Positions 23,049 through 35,010 of a stretch of DNA of 64,000 bases are shown in pieces. Made by a program: the position numbers and the translations under genes. How positions within the stretch are numbered: position 1 is the stretch's first letter; every line of letters starts with the position of its first letter. The notes under the pieces were generated by a model. The model did no database searches and was not told where the DNA came from. It worked only from the letters and a program-made list of their open reading frames with translations. Source of the stretch: Scalesia atractyloides (lineage: Eukaryota; Streptophyta; Magnoliopsida; Asterales; Asteraceae); contig CAMTDV010000019.1 in assembly GCA_947069175.1 (NCBI GenBank), forward strand, positions 71,237,358 to 71,301,357, given 5' to 3'.

Positions 23049-26000
23049 ATGGAGGATGAATATGCTAAACTCATCCGGAGGATGAATCCACCCAGGTAGT
23101 TTCTGTTATTTGTTTGTTGAATTTGTTGGTTTTGTTTGCTTGTATGTTCTAATCAAGTAATTAAGGACTGAAGTTTATAATTGTTGTTGTTTTAGAGTTA
23201 CCATTGATAATAATTCTTCTCCGGATGCAACGGTTATACAGGTATGATGTGTGTGATTCAGTGATTTCAGTTAGAGGTGTACATTCAAGGGTTGTTTTTT
23301 TTTTTTTGTGAAACGGTTTGGGCTGGTCAAAATCGGTTTGAGGCCAAGCCGGTTCGGACCATAAACTGGTTTTATAGGGGTCGAGATGAAACCGCCAAAC
23401 CGGCTCGGGCAAGAACTGGTACCGAAAGCTGTGGGCTGGGTTGGGTTGGCACTGGTTCGGGTCAAACTGCTTCGGGTTAAAACCATAGTTGTCAATAGCA
23501 CTGGTAGCACCCGCTATAGCGAATAACATAGTGTATAGGTTAAGGTACATGTAGTGATAATTAGTGGATTTTATTTATTTATTTAGATTATTAGTGATAG
23601 CGTGTTTTAGCTATTTTTGTGTGAAATGTAGTTTTTTTTTTCAAACCCTTTTATCGCTAAACAAGAAATATTGGACACTATTTCGTCGCTATCGCTACGT
23701 TGTTGCTTAGCATGTAGGCAGCATGTCGCTATGGTCCACTATTCATTATTAACCATGGTTTTAAAAAACGCTTGAGGCGTGCGCCTCGAGGCGAAACTGC
23801 CAAAAAACGAGTCTGAGGCGCGCCTGATGGAGTTTTTATTGTATATGCGCCTCAGAGGGGCTGAGGCGCTAGGGGATTGTTTTTGACTTTTTGTGTCAAT
23901 TTCAGCATTTCATGTTTTTTTATGTGTGTTTTTGACGATTTTAATGAATCTGATGATGAAATTAGTTAGTATTATTATTTTTATAATATATATAATTTTT
24001 ATGTTTACTTATAAATACCGCGTCGACATTACGCCTCGTGAGGTGAAGGGAAAACGCCTTGAAACTTGTTTCCGTTCTTTTAAACCTTGCTATTAACAAC
24101 TATGGTCCAAACCGGTTCCGCTGATGAAATATCGAAGCGGTATGCAAACCTGCAGGTTGGGTCAGTTTGCGTCAAACCGGTTTTTCATGTGGTACCGGGT
24201 CGGGATTACCTAACCGGTTGTTTTGTACACCTCTTATTTTAGTTAACTTTTTGGCTGACTCTGTCACGTGTTGAAAGTTGGAACTTATGGATTGTGTGTT
24301 AGGTTGAAAGTGTTAATAAGCATGGTATTCTACTAGAAGTTGTGCAAGTTCTTGCGGATTTGGAACTCGTTATCAAAAAAGCGTATATTTCATCGGATGG
24401 AGGGTGGTTCATGGACGGTATATTGTTAACGTTAGCTTCATGTGTAAAACAAGAATCTAAATAACTTTGTGCTATACGGTCCCGTTTACAGTATGCCAGT
24501 ATCTGATCCTGTTTTTGTGATTTTGACAGTGTTTAATGTTATATGTCATGATGGAAGCAAAATTAGAGATGAAGGGGTCGTCAGTTATATAAAAAAGGTA
24601 ATAAACTGAATATTTGTATTATGTTTGCGCTTATGTTATGTTCTTGTCTCGTATCGCCTAGGTGGCAAGATGGGCGGGTAGGTTAACGGGTTTAGGTTGA
24701 AACTTGACACTGTATGTATATGATGTCTTTTTAGGTGCTTGAAAGGGACGCATTTTACATTCCTTCACTGAATGGTTCAGTTGGATTGAAGCCGTCCGAT
24801 GATTACACAGTAATCGAACTAGTTGGAACTGACAGACCCGGATTATTATCCGAAGTATCCGCGGTTCTAACGAACCTTGGCTGTAACGTGGTCAACGCCG
24901 AAATATGGACCCACAATGCCAGAGCTGCAGCCGTGGTGCATGTCACAGACGATACAACAAAGTGTGCGGTTGAAGACCCGAAACGCCTCTCAACTATCAA
25001 GAAGCTTCTTTGTAACGTTCTCAAGGGAAACAATGATTTAAAGACTGCAAAAATGACACTTTCTACCCTGGTTACATGCACAGGCAGAGACGATTACATC
25101 AAATTATGTTCGCTGAGCGGGATTATGAAAAAGTTGAGAAAACGGAACAAGAAAAGGAAAATAAGTTAAGAACACGGGTTATGGTTTTGGATTGTGTTGA
25201 GAAGGATTACACGGTTGTTACTATCCATTGTGGGGATAGACCGAAGCTGTTGTTTGATATTATTTGCACGCTTACCGACATGCAATATGTAGTGTTTCAT
25301 GGGGTCGTTCGCACGGAGAAAATGGAGGCTTTTCAGGTACCTCTATTTGAAAATTTATGTTGTGTATTATCTCAAACGGGTTGAAAGTCAAGGTGACAGT
25401 TTTGACCCATTTACACATAAATGGGTTGATTTGAGTTGTGTTTTATGTCAAACAGGTTGAAAGTCAAGGTGACAGTTTTGACCCATTTACACATAAATGG
25501 GTTGATTTGAGTTGTGTTTTATGTCAAACGGGTTGAAAGTCGACCAAACTATATTTTTAAAGCCTACAAATTCTAAACCATATATTTAGAAAAGTGTTTG
25601 GAGGGGTCAATTCAATTTGGCTCGGCTTATTTTGACTTGTTACCTGCCCGCCCGTTTTGTTTCTTCTATGGACGTAGGAATATTATATTCGGCATGTTGA
25701 TGGGAGTCCAGTAAGCTCAGAGGCAGAACGAGAGCGTGTTATGCAATGCCTTGAAGCTGCAATCGAGAGGAGGACGTCTGAGGTGTAGTATCTGCATTGA
25801 ACTTGTATTTACATTTTAATTTGCCACTTTTATTTTAAAAAGATATTCTAAGATTAGATCACTTGTTTTATGTAGGCGCTCGAGCTAGAATTGTGTACAG
25901 CGGATCGTGTTGGACTTCTTTCGGATATAACCAGAATCTTTAGAGAAAACAGTTTATGCATAAAAAGAGCTGAGATTTCAACTGAAGACGGAACAGCTAA

Positions 26001-26202
26001 AGACAAATTTTACGTGACAGACATGACCGGTAACAACCCTGTTGACCCAAAAACCATCGATTGTATTCGAACACAAATTGGTCAACAAGCAGCATTGCAT
26101 GCTAGATGGAATTCTAGTCAATCATCAGACCCGCAACCTGAAGAAACGACGATCGGGTTTCTCTTTGGAAATCTGTTTAAAGGCAAAACATTTCAGACGT
26201 AA
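23049..26202 (+). CDS. ACT domain-repeat (ACR) protein, seven exons, apparent frameshift in exon 5
   Basis: Exons by GT..AG borders: 23049-23095, 23196-23241, 24303-24417, 24530-24597, 24735-25336, 25678-25782, 25876-26202. The product of about 436 aa starts MEDEYAKLIRRMNPPR and has four ACT domains (about residues 26-100, 116-195, 250-325, 340-415), with VELVGTDRPGLLSEV-type (here ELVGTDRPGLLSEV), CGDRPKLLFDIICTL and CTADRVGLLSDITRIF segments. ACT domains bind amino acids or other small ligands; plant ACR proteins are proposed amino-acid sensors, with no known enzyme activity. The closest resemblance is to the ACR4/ACR5 group. In exon 5 the frame changes by one base at about 25060-25075, in a C/T-rich stretch, so either this allele is a pseudogene or a base was lost in assembly. 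Confidence 0.85.
23273..24236. mobile_element. hAT-like MITE filling most of ACR intron 2, with nested repeats
   Basis: Ends AGAGGTGTACA (23273) and TGTACACCTCTTA (to 24236) form inverted repeats. The 8-bp flanks TTTCAGTT (23265-23272) and TTTTAGTT (24237-24244) match at 7 of 8, as expected for hAT. Further inverted sequences inside (CATAGTTGTCAATAGC at 23485; CCATGGTTTTAAAAAACGC at 23753 against TTAACAACTATGG at 24092) suggest younger elements inserted within it. Confidence 0.55.
25373..25524 (+). repeat. 76-bp tandem duplication in ACR intron 5
   Basis: Units 25373-25448 and 25449-25524 are identical but for one base (CAAACGGG/CAAACAGG). The first 17 bp of a third unit follow at 25525. Confidence 0.95.
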
Positions 26203-27787
26203 GTCGGGTCCTACTTGCGATATATGGTTGAAGAACATAGTACAGTTTAGTATTTTTAGATGATACAAATTAGAAAAAAAAAAAAAAGTTGTATACAAAG
26301 GGATTAGGGGACTCTGTAAATAGACAGGCGGCTGCGGTCGTTCTTCCCTCAAATACAGGTATTACCATTGTAAATACAGTGTGATGTTTATGTGAATAGA
26401 CATGGTGCACACATTTTACATACACAATACTACTTGCAAAATTTTGATAGTGATGGTTATTTGATCTCTTGACCGCTGAATAAACCAGAAAGTTAACGAA
26501 CACGTTTCAATAGCTGTTAAAAGTTGCACCTTCTCGAGCCACCTCTATCTGGCAATCTGGCCGGTCTGACCAAGTCGTAGTCAACAATATCCTTTCGCCG
26601 CCTTCACGACACTTCACCACCTCCTCCTCACTTAGGGGACGCGGGGCAGCCGGTTTATTTGCTAGCGGGTAACCCCTACCACACACCGCCGCCACGGGGT
26701 GGGGAAGGGGGGGTTGGTATTCAAGACCTAGGAGGAACTTGACAAGATTAGGGGGGTGATTGTGGAACCAATCTTGTCAATACTCAAAAGTTGGAGGATG
26801 CTAAATGGTTTAGTTTATTTTAGGTGGAAGATTTAGTATTTATGGTAGTTTTAATATATTTTTATTTGGTTTTCTTACAGGAGTAGGTTACTTAAGGGGG
26901 TTGTTTAGTATAAATAGGGATAATCTGTTTAGAGTTAATGAACCTTCAATTTTAATTAAATAGTTTTTTCTTGTTAAATCTATAGTTTGATTAAAAAGAC
27001 CTGATTTCCTAACATTTTTGACCGGACCCAACCCATATTTTGTCCACCGTATCAAAAATTTCTTGTATCCGCCACTTAAACCCCCTGTTAACATGCCAAA
27101 CTGGTGGCTACAATCTGTCCAGAGAAGGTACACATCCTAAACCGAAGTCACGTTTTTTTTAACTTTTACAATGTTTAACTGGGGGTTTAACTCATGTCCA
27201 AGACCTTATGTTCGTTGGAAATGTTCACAACAGATTATTGAGTTACCTAATATCATCGGCGTACCAACTCCAAGTCTCGACAACTACTTTGAAGCCAGGA
27301 CCACCCGATGGAACGCCTAAAACGACTTAGTTATCGTGTTGCATGTCACTATTAGGATCAAGACCGAGACCTTGCATGTGAAATATATTCATCCACGGAT
27401 AACTTAGGATGATTATATGTTATATGATGTAGTCGTCTTTCTTGATTAAGAGCTTAACCGACTAAAGTGGTTAATACTTTGGAACATTGGTTATTTCTTC
27501 TATACTATGCTAGGTATTCTACATTCATGATGTGATAAACTTATGCCTAACTGCCTATGCTGGTTTTTATATGCTTTGATCTTGCTACTAAACAACAACA
27601 TTTGTCAAATTTCATAAAAGAATTGAACCGTTTCCATAATGTAACTGCCACCAGTATAGTTTTTTTTTTCTGTGTGTTTTGTGAATATTTCCATCTTATT
27701 TTTCTCTAAAGATCTAAGCTGTACCTTTTTTCTTCGGTATTGGAACTAAATTGTGCAGTGTCACTATTTTAGATTCTGAAACAGAAT
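26203..27787. other. ACR 3' region and intergenic DNA
   Basis: The first 250 bp are probably the ACR 3' UTR (A-run at 26274-26286). A GC-rich island at 26508-26710 has a 62-codon minus-strand open frame (MAAVCGRGYPLANKPA...) that I do not recognise. The rest is AT-rich without gene or repeat structure that I can name. Confidence 0.5.
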
Positions 27788-28180
27788 ATGTTGCCTCCAT
27801 CCCAAGTAGAAAATCACTTGGAGCCCGAAGGTGGTCAAAATAAGGCGAACTCCACCCCTGCATCAATCAGGATTGTAATTCCTCCCTTCGACATCAAAAG
27901 CATGGTGGCCAAAGCCGCAAAGTTTGTGGCATCAATCAGTCCTCGGTTTGAAAAAAGAATCATTGCTGACGTTGATGGAATGCGCAAATATAGTTTACTG
28001 TATGATGTGGATGAGTGGATCCATATCATGCCTATTACCAGCACCGGGTTTCTGAGTTTCGTGCTCAAAATGGGTCAACTCCATCTGCAGATGGCAACGA
28101 GAAAACTGATCCGTATAGTCCCAAAGGGTTGACCGATAAGGTGAGAAACAATACGACTGATATGACCACCGCATGAGGGA
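27788..28180 (+). pseudogene. SF3A1 (splicing factor 3A subunit 1) fragment with first SURP module
   Basis: The frame from 27788 reads a Gln/Glu-rich linker, then IRIVIPPFDIKSMVAKAAKF and SPRFEKRIIADVDG, the start of SURP module 1 of SF3A1. The continuation DPYHAYYQHRVSEFRAQNGS is in a different frame from 28018 and runs to a stop at about 28178. SF3A1 is a U2 snRNP protein; the SURP modules bind SF1 and SF3A3. Only this single block is present, with one frame change at about 28010-28017, so it is a gene fragment. An AG before 27785 and AAG|GTGAGA at 28138 could be old splice sites, which favours a genomic copy over a retrocopy. Confidence 0.8.
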
Positions 28181-28245
28181 GATCCTGAAGTGGTATAAGA
28201 GGGGAGGAAATAGTGGTATAAAAAAACCACAAAATTCTACAATTA

Positions 28246-28246
28246 A

Positions 28247-28290
<44 letters not shown>
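28246..28290. repeat. (AC)n(AT)n compound microsatellite
   Basis: About 25 bases of AC repeat followed by about 20 of AT repeat, between the SF3A1 fragment and the 3' end of EXO70. Confidence 0.98.
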
Positions 28291-28291
<1 letters not shown>

Positions 28292-28427
28292 ATTATCAAA
28301 AAACAAAATAGAAAGAAAAGGATGATTATGCACAAATATATATAACAAAACCTCATTAATTTGCAGCTTCTTTACATGAATGTTTCTTGATTTATTAACA
28401 TTGATATTTGCATATGTATATACATTA

Positions 28428-30404
28428 TCATCTCTTCTTCCCTTGTTGAGCTGCATTCCCATCAAACAACTCTTCAATACAAGTCTCTACATCTTCCGGT
28501 TGATACTTTATATACTTTTCCGTTTGTCTTCCAGGCGTAAACACCTGACTAAACCTGCCCATAAACGACCGATAGGCAGGTATAACAATTGCGGATATCG
28601 ACACCCTCAATTCCGACTGAAGCTGCTCATCACTCACCACCCACGCGGTTTGTGTCTTGTGGATCTCATCAAACATTGCATTGAAGCTCTTGAACCGCTC
28701 TTTCAACACTGGCTTCTTCACTTTCCCATTCGCGCTCAATCCTTCGTGACTCAAACATTGTAACACATTCGTCCATGTTTCACGCTTGTAACACGTGTGG
28801 TAGTTTTGTATATCAGACGAACGTTTCCTCACCCATGGATCCCCTAGCAAAGTTCTCATTTCACCGGTCCCTTTTGTCTTCTGCAAGATGTACTGGCCGT
28901 TGTTCATCATAAAAATTAAGCTTAATGCTGGATCTTTGTACAATCGCGATTTTGCTTCTAGGTTCGCGTCTAACTGATCCATAATTTTCGTTAATTGAGC
29001 TTGGAACGGCGATACAGATCCAGATTCAGATCCCGATCCAGCTTCATTACTTTCATAATTTTGTTGATGATCTTGAGATTTCAAATCATCAAAGTCGGCT
29101 CCTATCTTTTGATGATCTCTGAATACTTGTTCTAATGTATCACTGTACTCGCAGGCGTAGTTTAGATAATTCATTGTATAACGAGTTAACGGATGCACTG
29201 CTCCACCAGGAACAGGCGTTTTCGTTGTGTCGGATTTTATAGAGTTTTCAAGTTCTATAAATATCATGAAGATAGACTCTCCTAGCATGTACCTGATCAA
29301 TACCGCCGAGGATTTAAGTTGGGGTAACCACTCACCCGAAATAATCAGTTTCTCCACCGTTGGAATGTTGTCCCGCGACGTCTCATAAATGTCTAGAAAC
29401 TTAAACAGTTTCTCAGCCGATCGTTTCGTCATCATGACAGCTTCCGCAAAGTTCAAAAAGCACAAGAGGATGTTTCGTGTCAGGTCACCAAACAAGCGAT
29501 TAGAGATGGCCTTGTAGCCGCAAAAAACAGCGTCCGCGAGCCTCATTTCGCTAGGCAAGAGTGAACTGCAAAACCGTTTGAATATGATTATCCATGAAGA
29601 AATCTCTTTCTCTATAAGATCCCACTGCATCTTCTGCATTTCATCGATCGAAAATTTCTCTAATTCTATAGCTTTTAAGTTTTGTTCCATTGCGTTTCTT
29701 CGAACGAAGAAATATAATTCGCTACACTCCGTCTCATGACCTCCTCGAATCAATCCGTTAGCGAGTTTATTCAAATCGGATACCATCTCATCCGAATATC
29801 CAAGAAACTCATCTTTCTCCAGCTGAGTTTCGGCTTGATCTTGATCTGGCAATACCAATTCCGACGAATCTTCAACATTGCTTGAAGAACTTGACAAATG
29901 TTTGGTTTTCGTTTCATCAGTTTTAGCCTTTTGATCTCGGTCAAACGACGTTTGATACTCGTCTAAAATCGACTTGAATTCGTCCTCCATTATCGACAAT
30001 GCACGCTGCTGGATTCCGCTCAACCGATTGATTGTGACAACGTAAATTTGATCCGAATCGAATCTACATAAAGATTTAATAAGCTTAGCCGTTCGATCAA
30101 CGGATTCTAGAAAACATAACGGTTCATCCGCTTCGAACACTGTACATCTCTTGGATCCGGATTCGAACGCTGCGAGCATAGCATCAAAAAGATCCGCAAA
30201 AGTTTGAACGGGTTCGACGATTTCAGGCGGGGACGATGAGTCCGGTTGATCGTGTAATGTGGATATGAATGTATCCATTTGTTGGTAGAGTTTGTGATCG
30301 TGAGAAGAAACTGATGTGGGTTCGTTGTTAAGGTTTGTGTTCTGATCGGTGGTTCCGGTGGGGGTGTCTGGTGGTGGTGGTGGTGGTTGATCTTGATCCT
30401 CCAT
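28428..30404 (-). CDS. EXO70: Exocyst subunit EXO70 family protein (EXO70C-like), intronless
   Basis: An intact single-exon frame of 658 codons. Residues 1-70 are disordered, with a PPPPPP run. An N-terminal coiled region holds FADLFDAMLAAFESGSKRC. The C-terminal EXO70 domain (about 280-640) holds SAVLIRYMLGESIFMIFIEL, PGGAVHPLTRYTMNYLNYAC, LKERFKSFNAMFDEIHKTQ and the hallmark end VIPAYRSFMGRF...YIKYQPEDVETCIEELF. EXO70 binds phosphoinositides and directs the exocyst complex, which tethers secretory vesicles to the plasma membrane. Plant EXO70 clades B to H are mostly intronless. The PGGAVHPLTRYTMNYL block looks most like clade C, linked to tip growth, but that assignment is from memory. The start is the first in-frame ATG. 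Confidence 0.93.
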   Translation of the reverse strand: MEDQDQPPPPPPDTPTGTTDQNTNLNNEPTSVSSHDHKLYQQMDTFISTLHDQPDSSSPPEIVEPVQTFADLFDAMLAAFESGSKRCTVFEADEPLCFLESVDRTAKLIKSLCRFDSDQIYVVTINRLSGIQQRALSIMEDEFKSILDEYQTSFDRDQKAKTDETKTKHLSSSSSNVEDSSELVLPDQDQAETQLEKDEFLGYSDEMVSDLNKLANGLIRGGHETECSELYFFVRRNAMEQNLKAIELEKFSIDEMQKMQWDLIEKEISSWIIIFKRFCSSLLPSEMRLADAVFCGYKAISNRLFGDLTRNILLCFLNFAEAVMMTKRSAEKLFKFLDIYETSRDNIPTVEKLIISGEWLPQLKSSAVLIRYMLGESIFMIFIELENSIKSDTTKTPVPGGAVHPLTRYTMNYLNYACEYSDTLEQVFRDHQKIGADFDDLKSQDHQQNYESNEAGSGSESGSVSPFQAQLTKIMDQLDANLEAKSRLYKDPALSLIFMMNNGQYILQKTKGTGEMRTLLGDPWVRKRSSDIQNYHTCYKRETWTNVLQCLSHEGLSANGKVKKPVLKERFKSFNAMFDEIHKTQTAWVVSDEQLQSELRVSISAIVIPAYRSFMGRFSQVFTPGRQTEKYIKYQPEDVETCIEELFDGNAAQQGKKR

Positions 30405-31061
30405 TGATATTGTGAAAGATTGTTGGTTGTGATTTGAAGAAAATGGGATGAAAAGAAAAGATGGCGGGAGAGAAAGAGATGAGATGGATGCATGATTTTG
30501 GAAGTGTAGAAGGCGTGCGTAAATGGTGGGGGATGGTTAGTTAAAATTTTGACAATTTTGTAAAACAATAATCATATAATAAACTTTCAGAAAAGTATGT
30601 GTATTTTTTTTTTATGCTGAGGTTTGGTCATATTAGAACACAAGGATAAATATAACACATAATAACAAGTATAAATGTCAAAAATAACAAGGAAAAAAAT
30701 AACACTTAACTTGTTCTGTTGAGATCAATTCTGCAGGAAAATGAATCATCGACTAATTAAAGCAGACCCTTGTTTTATTAAGAAGTTTAAAATTGATTGA
30801 AGCAAAACCCTGGCGTCTGGGCGAATGGCGATGGAGAAATCGAATAATGATGGTTGGGGATTTTTGCAGGACTGTACTTCTAAATCGAATGACAGGCTGA
30901 GACTTGAGTATCAATCGACAGTTCACATTTCAGTATTTGACATTTTGACTCAATTACTCAAATGGACAATTGGACAATCGACTATTGGAATTGAACTTCA
31001 ATTCATATTTGGATCTTGAACCAAATATTATTAATAAGGGCCTCTAGTCATATTATATATA
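30405..31061. other. EXO70 upstream region
   Basis: About 650 bp between the EXO70 start and a Helitron end. It should contain the 5' UTR and promoter; a TATTATATGA-like stretch at about 30571-30580 (minus strand) is a weak TATA candidate. A 64-codon + frame at 30825 is not recognisable. Confidence 0.4.
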
Positions 31062-31492
31062 CTAGAATCTTAACCCATGCGCGCGTTGCGGCGGCAATAT
31101 CGCGTCTGTCACTTCGTTACACACGTAACGATGACGACATTAACATGTGGTGCCCGCACATGACGTTACACATTTTTTTCACTTTGTTACACATGTCACG
31201 TGTGTGCATTAACATCATTAAACAGAGATAAAAATAGTACAATATCTCATATGTTGCGTTGTAAAAGTAACTTAGATAGCGATGTAAAGACGTAAAAGTA
31301 ATTTAAACATTAACGTAGTTAAGCATAGATAAAAAATATTAAGTATGATGATGTGTCGCACATGACGGTGTAAAGTGGTAAAAGTAATTGAAATAAAATT
31401 AGGTGTCTAGTTATTAAGTAGAAAAGGTTGGGGGTTAAATTTGTCAATTATCAAAAGTCAAAAGTGAATGTTTAACTTATTTATAGATAAGA
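31062..31492 (-). mobile_element. Non-autonomous Helitron, 431 bp
   Basis: On the minus strand it starts TCTTATCTATAAATAAG (31492) and ends with a GC-rich inverted stretch (GCCGCCGCAACGCGCGC) followed by CTAG at 31062. The bases outside are A and T, the expected AT insertion site, with no target duplication. It has no coding capacity. A second Helitron with the same 3' style is at 45452-46382. Confidence 0.7.
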
Positions 31493-31969
31493 TTAGTACT
31501 GTTTCATGTTAAAGTTTGATGGCATATAGTGAAAAAACAAAGGTCGGAATCACTGACCTTTGTTTTTAAGAGTATATTGTAGAACTGTCTTTGTGTATGG
31601 CGGTGGGAACTCAATTGTAATAGGTTTGATTTATAATGATGAGTGTATTGTATCGGTATTTGGTATAACAATCATAAAAAAAACCCGAAAACAAAATCGA
31701 GATATGACCAAAAATATGTTGACACGATTTTATTCAAAACTTTTTCAAGTAGTTGAGTAATGCAATTATCTTAGTCAAATAAAGATTATGTTGTGTAATG
31801 CAAATATATCAATCAAATAAAGATTATGTATTTGTAAAGAGAAAAAGGAAAAGAAATAAAACCATTACATTTTAACCCAGAAGGCCAAAACTTAGAAGAA
31901 AATATAAAAAGAAAAAAAAATCATGCATGGGATTTGAATCCGCGTGTCCACCTTCCATTTGTTCTTTCC
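31493..31969. other. Intergenic DNA
   Basis: AT-rich sequence with a small inverted repeat (AAAGGTC..GACCTTTG, 31540-31563) and an unrecognised 66-codon frame. No gene or mobile element called. Confidence 0.4.
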
Positions 31970-33869
31970 TTAGACTGGACGGTATACCAGCCGGCCAAGG
32001 GATATCGAGGCCCGGCGACGGAGCGGAACACCACCCCTTAGGGGCGTCCACGGCTTGCTCAGCTGCGGCTCGACGATGGAGACGGGCCCACTGATTTGAA
32101 AAGTAGCCGTTGATCAATGGCACTATTATTTTTTATTTAAAAAATACCCCTTTTTCTATAAAAATACTCTCTTTCACCATTTTCTTTCCTACTTTCAACC
32201 AAAACACTCTCATTTTATACCCATCGTTTATAAAAAATACCCTTTCACTCACAATGCAATCTAATTCTTGGTGGTCCTCGTCGTCGGAGGAAGGAGAGAT
32301 GTTTTACGGAAACGCCGTGCTTAGGGCGGCTCAGATTATTACGGAGGAGGAAGAGGTCTCGTCTGAAATACAAACCCGACAACAACGGATAAACAGAGAC
32401 CGCGAAGGTTAACCATTATTAATTTTTTTTTGTATCCTTGTTCGTTCTTTCCTCATATATATTTTTTTCGACAGGAGCGCACAATAATTGGTGAACGGTT
32501 ATTTTTCGGAATCACCCCTATACAATGCCGAGATTTTCAGACGTAGTTTCGCATGTCTCGTCAGTTGTTTACACGGATTGCTGATGATTTGGCGGGGTTA
32601 GATCCGTTTTTCACGTTACGATACATGGTCGTGGCAAACGATGGTTCACCACGTTACAAAAGTGTACTGGGGCCATTCGCCAACTGGCGTACAGGAACAG
32701 TGGCCGACGCTTTGGACGAGTATTTATAGATGTCGGAAAGAACTACGCGGATTTGTATCGGTTTTGCAAAAATGTGGTGAAACTGTATAGCAACAAATAT
32801 TTGCGGAAACCAAACGTGTATGATGTACAATAGTTGTACGCAGCTATGCAGCATGGCATGGGTTTCAGGGAATGCTCGGTAGCATTGATTGTATGCATTG
32901 GCAGTGGCATAACTGCCCGAATGCGTGGCGAGGCCAGTACACGCGAGGCGATCAGGGGCATCCAACGTTAATACTAGAGGTCGTGGCATCGCAAGATTTG
33001 TGGATATGGCATGCTTTCTTTGTCTTCCCGGTTCATTAACACCCTAAACGTGCTATACCAATCAGCTGTCACACCCCAACCGATGGCGGAAACATTGGGG
33101 TAGTGGCACTAGGCGACCAGATTGTCTCATGAGAATTCCATAATAATTATCTAACAATATCATTCAACGTCAACGTCCCATACCATTAACATAATACTTT
33201 AAACAATCATTACAGAATCTGAGTTTTCTCACTAAACAACAAGGTTCGATTTTCCCTAGATTTATTACATTTCAAGAACAAAACAAACATAAGCAACTAC
33301 GTCCATGCATCCAAGCTACAAATCCTTAACTTGTCACATACGTTAGAATACAAGTCAATACAATTAAGTAAAGGTGAGCATACAGGTTTGAGTACTACTA
33401 GCATAATAGAGAAAGCGTTCGCGAAATAATCTAATCACATATCATGATACGCCAAAACATTAAAAAACATAGGCTCATTTCTTATGCTAACTACCGTGAG
33501 AAGGCTTGCGCGTCCATCCTAACTAGACCCCGTCGGGTGTAAGACACACTATAGTACCAAACTAGCTAAGGAGACAAGTTAACGAAAATAAGTCCTAGTC
33601 ACATGTTTCTAGTATCACGTATTGAGCATATACAATCAGATTATTCGCGTGATAAACAATTTGATTTGTGAAGTGATTTTGATTGAGGAACGTATGTAAC
33701 ACCAAAAAATGTGCATTAAGGCGAAAATGGGTCAAGTATACTCACAGTCGGTGCGTTTAGGTAAGACTTAGGATCTGAGAAGAGTCGGGAAGAGCGTCGG
33801 ATCAGCCTGTAAACGACAGAAGTGCATCAGTCTTCCGATTTGCTGAAACGGTTAAGTTTAGGTTGGGTA

Positions 33870-34210
33870 GTAGGCAAGTTCGGCCGAACTTGTATGTAAA
33901 CATACAAGTCTCGAGCGAACTTGCAAGGTTTTGAGTGATTTAGAGTCAAGTTCGGTCGAACTTGGTAAGATTCTTAGGAATCTTGTCAAGTTCGGGCGAA
34001 CTTGTATGGAAATCTTACTGAAAAGACAAGTTCGGGTGAACTTGCATAGTTTCTTAAGAAAGTAGGCAAGTTCGGGCAAACATTGTAAGATTTTGGTGAG
34101 AATTGGCAAAGTTCGGTCGAACTTGACCCATATGGAGTTTGCAACTGACCTATGGCGCAAGTTCGATCGCACTTGACCAGGGAGCTGGTGATTCTTGAGC
34201 GAACTTGATG
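33870..34210. repeat. Palindrome array, transcribed part of the solo LTR
   Basis: Eight to nine CAAGTTCGNNCGAACTTG-type units at 30-50 bp spacing, several with one changed base (for example TTCGGTCGAA and TTCGGGTGAA). Confidence 0.85.
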
Positions 34211-34814
34211 TTTTTGGGTCAAAATCTTGCGTTTTCGCGTCGTTTGCTGAGGAAATCGAGCGCTCATCCCTCAAACCTTAAGCCACTGAGTAAAACTTAG
34301 GCTGGAGGGTCTTTTGGAGCGAACTTAGCCATTTTACAGAAACTCGGGCTAATCCGAGCGAACTTGATGGTTCGTACGGGTTAGTCTAGCTTGTGTAAAG
34401 TGAGGATTTCGTTCTTGTGCTTCCGGATCTGAGATCTAGCTTCGACAACGCCTCGTTCCACTCAAAAGTGAACGAAACATACGTCATTAGTCCGAAAATG
34501 GTGTAAAAATCAATACTTTAAAAGGTTTTGCTCAGATCTAGTATAGATCTGAGTGAAAACAGAAGTTTTGATGGAAAAAGATGAAGATTTTCGTAAACAT
34601 AAGAGATTTGATGGAAACGAAGGCAATTCCTTGTGCAAAATCATTGTAAAACGTTGTAAAATGTTGTTGAACATCATTGTAGTTGAAATCGTTTGATTCT
34701 TACTTAGAAAACATAGGGTTTTGGGTTTCGGGAGCTCTGAACGAAGTTGCAGCAAGTTCAAATGAGAGAATGAGGCTGAGTAATTTATAGGAAAAGGCAA
34801 AATGGTGAGCTGGT

Positions 34815-35010
34815 GGAGCCAAGTTCGGTAGAACTATTTCATCAGTTCGTAGAATTGATGTTGATCGGCGAACTGTAGATTTCAGATTACAGTCAAGTTC
34901 GGCCGAACTTGTACATACTCGTACAAGTTCGAGCGAACTTGAGGTTAAAAGGGAAACTCAGCTTTGGCCAGTCAAGTTTGGCCGAACTTGGTAACACCAA
35001 GTTCGAGCGA
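34815..35010. repeat. Palindrome array, promoter-proximal part of the solo LTR
   Basis: About five units upstream (minus-strand sense) of the TATA box, including intact CAAGTTCGGCCGAACTTG and CAAGTTCGAGCGAACTTG. Confidence 0.85.

Noticed and set aside
26507..26695. 62-codon minus-strand frame in a GC-rich island
   Set aside because: Short and not recognised; the composition alone does not support a gene.
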